Origin: Atkinsonella hypoxylon
Taxonomy: Eukaryota > Ascomycota > Sordariomycetes > Hypocreales > Clavicipitaceae
NCBI GenBank assembly: GCA_000729835.1
Contig: JFHB01000224.1
Location: forward strand, 1 to 48,779
DNA length: 48,779 nt
Direction: 5' to 3'
How positions within the stretch are numbered: position 1 is the first letter of the stretch; the number at the start of each line of letters is the position of its first letter. This document shows positions 44,323 to 48,779 of this stretch, piece by piece. The translations under genes were made by a program, and so were the position numbers. The notes below the pieces were generated by a model. The model had not been told where the DNA came from. It was given only the letters and a program-made list of their open reading frames with translations, and searched no databases.

Positions 44323-44424
44323 GACAAGAGCGAGAGGGAAGAGCCAGGCTCGAGGTCAACCAATGTTAAAAAGACTGTGTGATACACGGCAACTTAGTTC
44401 CGTCACCATTCCGTTGACACTCCG

Positions 44425-45293
44425 TATATAAGTCGAGGATGCCCTCTTCCACACAGACTGTTGTATTGCCATCCCCGGATTTCCAACGGCATTATAGATT
44501 CGATTCGATTCGATCCGGGTTTTTGCATTTTTCCCTACCTGGTAACCCTGCTTACTTGGGCATTGAGAAGCGATCTTGCGACTTGGACTGTTTCTAATCT
44601 ACGGCCGACTGGTGCCTTGGTTTGCACTCGCACTCACACTTGCATCCGCACTTGCACGCCAACGTCACATCGTCAACCACTCGACGCCACAAACCGCCGC
44701 AACTTGGCCTTTCCCGGCATTGCTGTCTTATTCACCCCCTCACCCCCTTCTCTTCTCTTCTCTTTCTCAAGAGCGGGGTTGGTGCCCAGGTCACGGAGCA
44801 GTGCCGTTCGGCATTGCAGCCGGGTTCCCGAATCACATCTCTTGTGTTTTTTCGTGCCTACGTCACTTCGGCAATTACTCTCCGAGCTATTACCTGGGAA
44901 AGGTATCAAAGAGTCCAATAGAGCCATTGTTGGGCTTTGCATTTTTTTTACTTCGTTTATCCGTCGCTCGTTTTTCTTTCTTCTTCTCTCGCCCCTTTTC
45001 TGGACGACTTTTGCTTGATGCGGAAGGGGCATATTTCTGTCTGAAGCATCTACGAATTAGCCTAGCCCTTGTTGGTCGTATATTGGCTTGAAAATTCGTT
45101 CGCAATCGGGACCATAGCGAGTCATCTGGACGAACAGTTATTTTTTATTTTCCCGAAAAACAAAAATCGAATCATTGTGGAGCGGTGCAACGCGCAGTTC
45201 ATCTGTCTGACAAGGAAGGGAGGGAAAAAAAAAAAAAATCCAGGAAAGAAGGAAACAAAAGGCTTGCTTGCAGTGACATAGCTCACCGCCAAG
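44425..45293 (+). promoter_or_regulatory. TATA element and long CT-rich leader of the arrestin gene
   Basis: TATATAAG at 44425-44432 is a good TATA element. The 860 bases that follow, up to the arrestin ATG, are rich in C and T blocks (CTCTTCTCTTCTCTTTCTC near 44750) and contain a GATTC tandem (44497-44516), several upstream ATGs and long open frames (for example 44461-45018 and 44576-45091) with low-complexity translations. The simplest reading is a long 5' untranslated leader with upstream open frames, possibly partly removed by an intron. Transcription from this TATA element is inferred. Confidence 0.45.
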
Positions 45294-46772
45294 ATGCCCC
45301 ACCTAGTTTCCAACTTCCTCCGTTCGTCTTCGAGCAACGCCAAGAAGACGGCCGTCTCTCGATCACCTCGCAATAACTCTTGCACCAACTCGCGAAACAG
45401 CTCCGTCTGCGCCAGCCCCAGCCCGTATGCCTTCGACTCCGACGATCATGCCCACCACGCTGTCAAGGTGTCCGAGCTAGGGGATGCTCTCAAGAAGCAC
45501 CGTCTCTCGCTGCACTTTGGCCGCCTCAAGCACGATGGCCACGGTGCTGCCTACGCCGGCACGTCGTCGCATGCGCCAGCCACCATAGAATGGAGCATCG
45601 AGAGCCCGCCGGCTGTCCTGTATGGATCCCCCGAGGAGAGCACCGGTGCCTTGATCTCCGGCCTGATGTACATCGACGTCAACGAGGAGGTCCTCGAGGT
45701 CGACAGCTTCATGGCCACGCTGAGCATGCACATCACGCACAAGAAGCCGTTCCAGGGCCACTGCGCAGGCTGCCAGAGCACAGTGACGGAGCTCAAAAGC
45801 TGGCAGTTCCTAGCACACCCTACGTCTTTGCGCCGCGGGAAACATCAGTTCCCCTTCTCTACCCTCCTCGCCGGCAATCTTCCTGCCTCGGTCAATACGC
45901 CGATCGTCTTCATCTCCTACCACTTCAGGGCCGAGGCCTTGGCTGTCCGCTCGCCAGCCTCGACGTCCTTTCTGCCTCTGAAGTTTGAGCGCACGCTCGA
46001 CGTCAAGCGCTCTCTTCCTGAGCCGCTGTTCCCTCACCACTCTGTGCGCGTCTTCCCGCCGACCAACATCAAGGCTAGTGCTCACTTCAACTCCGTTATC
46101 CGCCCGACTGGCAACAATAGAGTCACCCTCAAGCTCGACGGGCTGATGAACCACAATGAGAATGTCAAAACAGTGGATCTCTGGAAACTTCGAAAAGTCA
46201 CTTGGAAGCTCGAGGAAACCATCAGGACCGTGTCCCCTCCCTGCGACAAACACGTCCCGTCAAGCAGCGCAGATGAAGGAGGCCCCTCCAAGCGCGGTAT
46301 TGTCCGCACCGAAACCCGTGTTCTTGGCGAGAAACAGATTCACGAGGGCTGGAAGTCCGATTACACCGGCAACGATGGCGTCGTCGACTTGGAGTTCGAT
46401 TACGCCATGACACAATTCAAGACCAACGGCAAGGATTCTAGATTCGCATGCGATGTCAAGACAGAAAATGGCATAGAGGTTACTCACGCCCTGCAGATCG
46501 AGCTCATCGTCTCCAAGGAGTTTGCACCCGAGGGCAAAACCCATCTCGCTGCCCAGACAGGCACGGGCCGCATCCTTCGCATGCACTTTGCCGTTAACAT
46601 GACGGAGTATCCTGGCCTGGGTGTAAGCTGGGATAATGAGGCACCGCCCGTGTATCAGGATGTCCCGCCTAGTCCACCTGCGTATCCCTCCGAGGCCCCG
46701 ATCGAGTACGAAGACCTGGAGGAACTGGATGCGGAGGGAGAGGCAAGGATGTGGGTCAGAGACTGGATCTAG
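45294..46772 (+). CDS. Alpha-arrestin, LDB19/ART1 type
   Basis: An intronless gene for 492 aa. A Ser/Asn/Arg-rich N-terminus (about 1-45) precedes an arrestin N-like domain (ALISGLMYIDVNEEVLEVDSF...THKKPFQGHCAGCQ...LKSWQFL). This is the hallmark region of the LDB19/Art1 group. The domain continues through FPFSTLLAGNLPASVNTPIVFISYHFRAEA, and an arrestin C-like half follows (residues 255-440). The C-terminus carries two PPxY motifs, PPVY (451-454) and PPAY (461-464), which recruit the WW domains of the Rsp5/NEDD4 ubiquitin ligase, plus an acidic tail. The role is an adaptor that selects plasma-membrane transporters, especially amino-acid permeases, for ubiquitination and endocytosis. The Dip5-like permease at 20246-21976 is a plausible client type, though linkage is not evidence of it. 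Confidence 0.9.
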   Translation: MPHLVSNFLRSSSSNAKKTAVSRSPRNNSCTNSRNSSVCASPSPYAFDSDDHAHHAVKVSELGDALKKHRLSLHFGRLKHDGHGAAYAGTSSHAPATIEWSIESPPAVLYGSPEESTGALISGLMYIDVNEEVLEVDSFMATLSMHITHKKPFQGHCAGCQSTVTELKSWQFLAHPTSLRRGKHQFPFSTLLAGNLPASVNTPIVFISYHFRAEALAVRSPASTSFLPLKFERTLDVKRSLPEPLFPHHSVRVFPPTNIKASAHFNSVIRPTGNNRVTLKLDGLMNHNENVKTVDLWKLRKVTWKLEETIRTVSPPCDKHVPSSSADEGGPSKRGIVRTETRVLGEKQIHEGWKSDYTGNDGVVDLEFDYAMTQFKTNGKDSRFACDVKTENGIEVTHALQIELIVSKEFAPEGKTHLAAQTGTGRILRMHFAVNMTEYPGLGVSWDNEAPPVYQDVPPSPPAYPSEAPIEYEDLEELDAEGEARMWVRDWI

Positions 46773-48053
46773 ACGACCTTCTGCTTCGGGGCGCTCGATG
46801 TAATTTTCCTTGCTTTATCTTTCAAAAGTAAAGGCTCATTTCAAAACTTTCATGGGGTTTTCCATGTGTCTTTTCTTTATGGGTTGGGTTTCGGCGTTTC
46901 AATCTAGCATAAAAAGCGTATATCCTGCATTAGTGGTGCATTCTTGGCGAGAGGACGCGACGTGAAATAATATTCTCTAGATAGTTCGTAGTACAAGAGC
47001 TTAGAGACATGGTTTTCTGAATTATTTCTTCTCCCTTCTCTAAACATAGTATTATATGAATGCGTCGTTGTATGTTGTGACTGATGTGGCTGTAATTGCA
47101 TGCATTGTTACACACTTCGAGATGTTTGTCCCTGTGACGAAACGTCAATGGTGTCTCGTAGCTTTTCCGAGTCAAAGGGCGCAGCGAGTGCAAAGGACAC
47201 GGGACATGGCGTGATAAGCTTGCCTGGAGTGGCTCAATGTGAATGTGACCTCGACAGGCAATCAGACGCCGACCGTGCCCCTGATGTATTCTTGTCTGGG
47301 AGACGAAGCATCTTCTAGCCTGGGATGTGCTTCGATGAGATCCATGACGGTATCCTTCTTCGCTGATGTACAGCTCTTTCTTTGCATTAGTGCGACTGAT
47401 ACATGCGACGACGAATTGCGTTACACATCAGGGCCTCCGCCTTTTTTTGATACATCACCCAAGGCCACAAGCTGCAAGAGCCGAAGTGTCAGGATGGGAA
47501 AGACTGGAAGTGCTTCAGGCTCGGCATGTGGCCGCCCTTGTCTGATAAGGCTGGTATCCAAGACGCAGTGGTAGTCTAACGGCACGCTTCCAAAAGTGAA
47601 GACGCTAACTAATGCCAGGCCCTACGATTGAGGGACGGCACAAACTCTATCGTAAAGAGACTTTGTTACTGCAAACTCTATCGTAGAGAGACTTTGTTAC
47701 TGCAAACGCTTAACGAACCCTCACTTCCGACATGCACCAACTTGTTGGAGATGAAAGTCCGGTTGAGTTGACGCGCGATGCATGATCCTGGTGCAGCTGC
47801 GTTCTTCTCGTGAAAATGAAATTGGATATCCATCCAGCACGGTGATGCGAGACTAATTCGTGATTGGTATTTGCTGCCTGAGCTGGTCTACTCGTACGAA
47901 GCAAACAATTCGCCATCCAAGTCCAAAGTCCATGACAACCAATTAACGCTCTGAACACTATTATACATTTAAGCTAAAAAAAAAAAGCCTCCTTTCAAAG
48001 ACTAGCATCAGGCGGGGGTCCTCGTTCTAGTTCGATATTAAATGTGGCAATGG
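46773..48053. other. Intergenic between convergent genes
   Basis: 1.3 kb holding the 3' flanks of the arrestin gene and the GT31-type gene. Frames at 47100-47318 and 47239-47574 have no family resemblance. It includes a perfect-looking 31-bp duplication (47641-47702) and an A11 run (47977-47987). Confidence 0.45.
47641..47702. repeat. 31-bp tandem duplication
   Basis: Two adjacent 31-bp copies beginning CAAACTCTATCGTA and ending TTTGTTACTG differ at one position (A/G at base 15). A third partial CAAAC follows. The near identity implies a recent duplication. Confidence 0.85.
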
Positions 48054-48617
48054 TCACCGATCCTTGACCCTCCACTCGTACGGCTGCTCGCAATCCTCAT
48101 GTTCTTTAAGCCACTTCTCAATCCTGTCCATCATCCACCCGCTGAAAGCTCGCTTGGACTCATCGTCCCCCTTTTTAACAGGCTTGCCAAGTGTGATTCG
48201 GTAATTTATACCGCAGATGCCATTTTGAAACCAATATTGCATACAGTTCTCCTGCGCCTTGCAGCACGCTTGGCAGTCGGCGAGACTGTGATGCGCCTTG
48301 CTCTCTTCGGCCGACAAGTTCTCCTTCTTGTGCCTCCATAGTTCATCCGCCGTGTATGTCCTTGTTGTGTTGTCGAAAAGAAACACGTCCAGGCTGAGAT
48401 TATCCCAGTCTTGCAGGAACTCGTGGAGATGGGGAGCCACGAATTTATAATACAAATCTCTGATCTTGATCGCCTTGGAGAACCTCTGCTCTCTTTCAAG
48501 CTTGAACAAGCTGCTTACCTCCTCGGCAAGCACATGATGCAATGTGATGACCGGCTGGCACCATTCATCAGCCGAGTAGCCAAAAGTGATCGGTTTCTGC
48601 TCGTTGAAAACCGGCCA
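48054..48617 (-). CDS. C-terminal exon of a GT31-type glycosyltransferase (partial)
   Basis: The last exon of a minus-strand gene, whose 5' part is outside the window or lost. The exon appears to begin at 48617, after a GCTAAC branch site and a CCACAG acceptor, and ends at TAA/TAG 48054. It encodes about 187 aa: EQKPITFGYSADEWCQPVITLHHV, DWDNLSLDVFLFDNTTRTYTADELW, and a cysteine-rich stretch (CQACCKAQENCMQYWFQNGICGINYRITLGKPV) like the PAN/Apple-type tail of fungal GT31 proteins. The upstream catalytic Rossmann region (with DxD) is not here. The 60-90 bases beyond the acceptor give no family-like sequence and then turn into a microsatellite, so either a long intron contains the repeat or the gene is truncated. 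Assignment to GT31 is from recalled motif similarity. Confidence 0.65.
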   Translation of the reverse strand, partial: WPVFNEQKPITFGYSADEWCQPVITLHHVLAEEVSSLFKLEREQRFSKAIKIRDLYYKFVAPHLHEFLQDWDNLSLDVFLFDNTTRTYTADELWRHKKENLSAEESKAHHSLADCQACCKAQENCMQYWFQNGICGINYRITLGKPVKKGDDESKRAFSGWMMDRIEKWLKEHEDCEQPYEWRVKDR

Positions 48618-48694
48618 CTGTGGACATTGTCGTGTTAGCAAAGTGTCTGTTTGCCCATGCGCGCAAAATCTCCGAGTTTCCCCCCAGTACATGT

Positions 48695-48740
48695 ATATAA
48701 AATATCAAAATATAAAATATAAAATATAAAATATAAAAAG

Positions 48741-48776
<36 letters not shown>
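48695..48776. repeat. Compound microsatellite (TATAAAA)n-(GA)n
   Basis: About six ATATAAAA-type units (48695-48739) are followed by a GA repeat of about 16 units (48744-48776). It reaches the window edge, so its true length is unknown. It lies directly upstream of the visible GT31-type exon. Confidence 0.85.
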
Positions 48777-48777
<1 letters not shown>

Positions 48778-48779
48778 GA

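Larger units (their letters stand above)
38759..44424. other. 5.7-kb gene-poor interval
   Basis: No gene can be supported. Frames up to 176 codons (39309-39839, minus) are present but none resembles a family. The overlapping frames at 42793-43167 (plus) and 42799-43155 (minus) illustrate that several are GC-rich antisense pairs. The interval holds a CATCTATAT minisatellite, a TGCG run, a 10-bp tandem repeat, one TACGGAGTA copy (42761-42769) and a long A run. The right end should contain the regulatory region of the arrestin gene. Confidence 0.4.

Noticed and set aside
44461..45091. Two overlapping frames of 171-185 codons upstream of the arrestin gene
   Set aside because: Translations are low-complexity products of CT-rich leader sequence; treated as 5' leader.
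1..48779. tRNA, rRNA and CRISPR arrays
   Set aside because: By eye, no B-box-like GGTTCGAATCC with a matching acceptor stem, no rRNA-like stretch and no regularly spaced direct repeats with unique spacers were found. A covariance-model scan would be needed to exclude small RNAs.

Overview
The window looks like nuclear DNA of a filamentous ascomycete. Genes carry short introns (52-103 bp) with fungal-type branch sites just upstream of the acceptor, and several products (DUF3431, LDB19-type arrestin, HAM1-like, GT31, many-fingered C2H2) are fungal families. I lean towards Hypocreales/Sordariomycetes, possibly an insect-associated clade such as Clavicipitaceae. The lean rests on a bacterial-type cold-shock protein and a Vpr-like secreted subtilase beside heavily RIP-mutated DNA. 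This is inference; no marker gene settles it.

Layout. 1-5110 is an AT-rich block almost devoid of CpA/TpG, i.e. repeat DNA degraded by repeat-induced point mutation (RIP), with two less altered islands. 5200-12100 is a transition zone: one intact C2H2 gene (5352-6231), several broken genes (Uma2-like, transposase-like zinc-ribbon tail, two unknown), a cold-shock gene (9662-9874, minus), a 467-bp inverted-repeat transposable element with a 9-bp target duplication (10748-11214), and a 41-bp tandem repeat. 12500-32100 is ordinary gene-bearing chromatin: glutathione S-transferase (-), membrane-anchored amidohydrolase (+), secreted FAD oxidoreductase (+), amino-acid permease (-), hotdog thioesterase (+), HAM1-like protein (+), pyruvate-decarboxylase-type enzyme (+), DUF3431 protein (-). 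After a 3.9-kb gene-poor gap come a secreted subtilisin-like protease (36011-38758), a 6.5-kb gap holding minisatellites and the long leader of an alpha-arrestin gene (45294-46772), and at the right edge the 3' part of a GT31-type gene (minus) lying against a microsatellite.

Gene structures were rebuilt by joining reading frames at GT-AG sites that restore family continuity; one intron (15239-15293) is best explained as GC-AG. The genes do not form an evident biosynthetic cluster: transport (permease), permease turnover (arrestin), central metabolism (PDC-like), detoxification (GST) and secreted hydrolysis (subtilase) are independent housekeeping or accessory functions. No tRNA, rRNA or CRISPR array was seen.

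The best candidates for something new are the small inverted-repeat transposon with one rearranged end, the gene graveyard beside the RIP block, the 9-mer TACGGAGTA that recurs only between genes, and the bacterial-type cold-shock gene.
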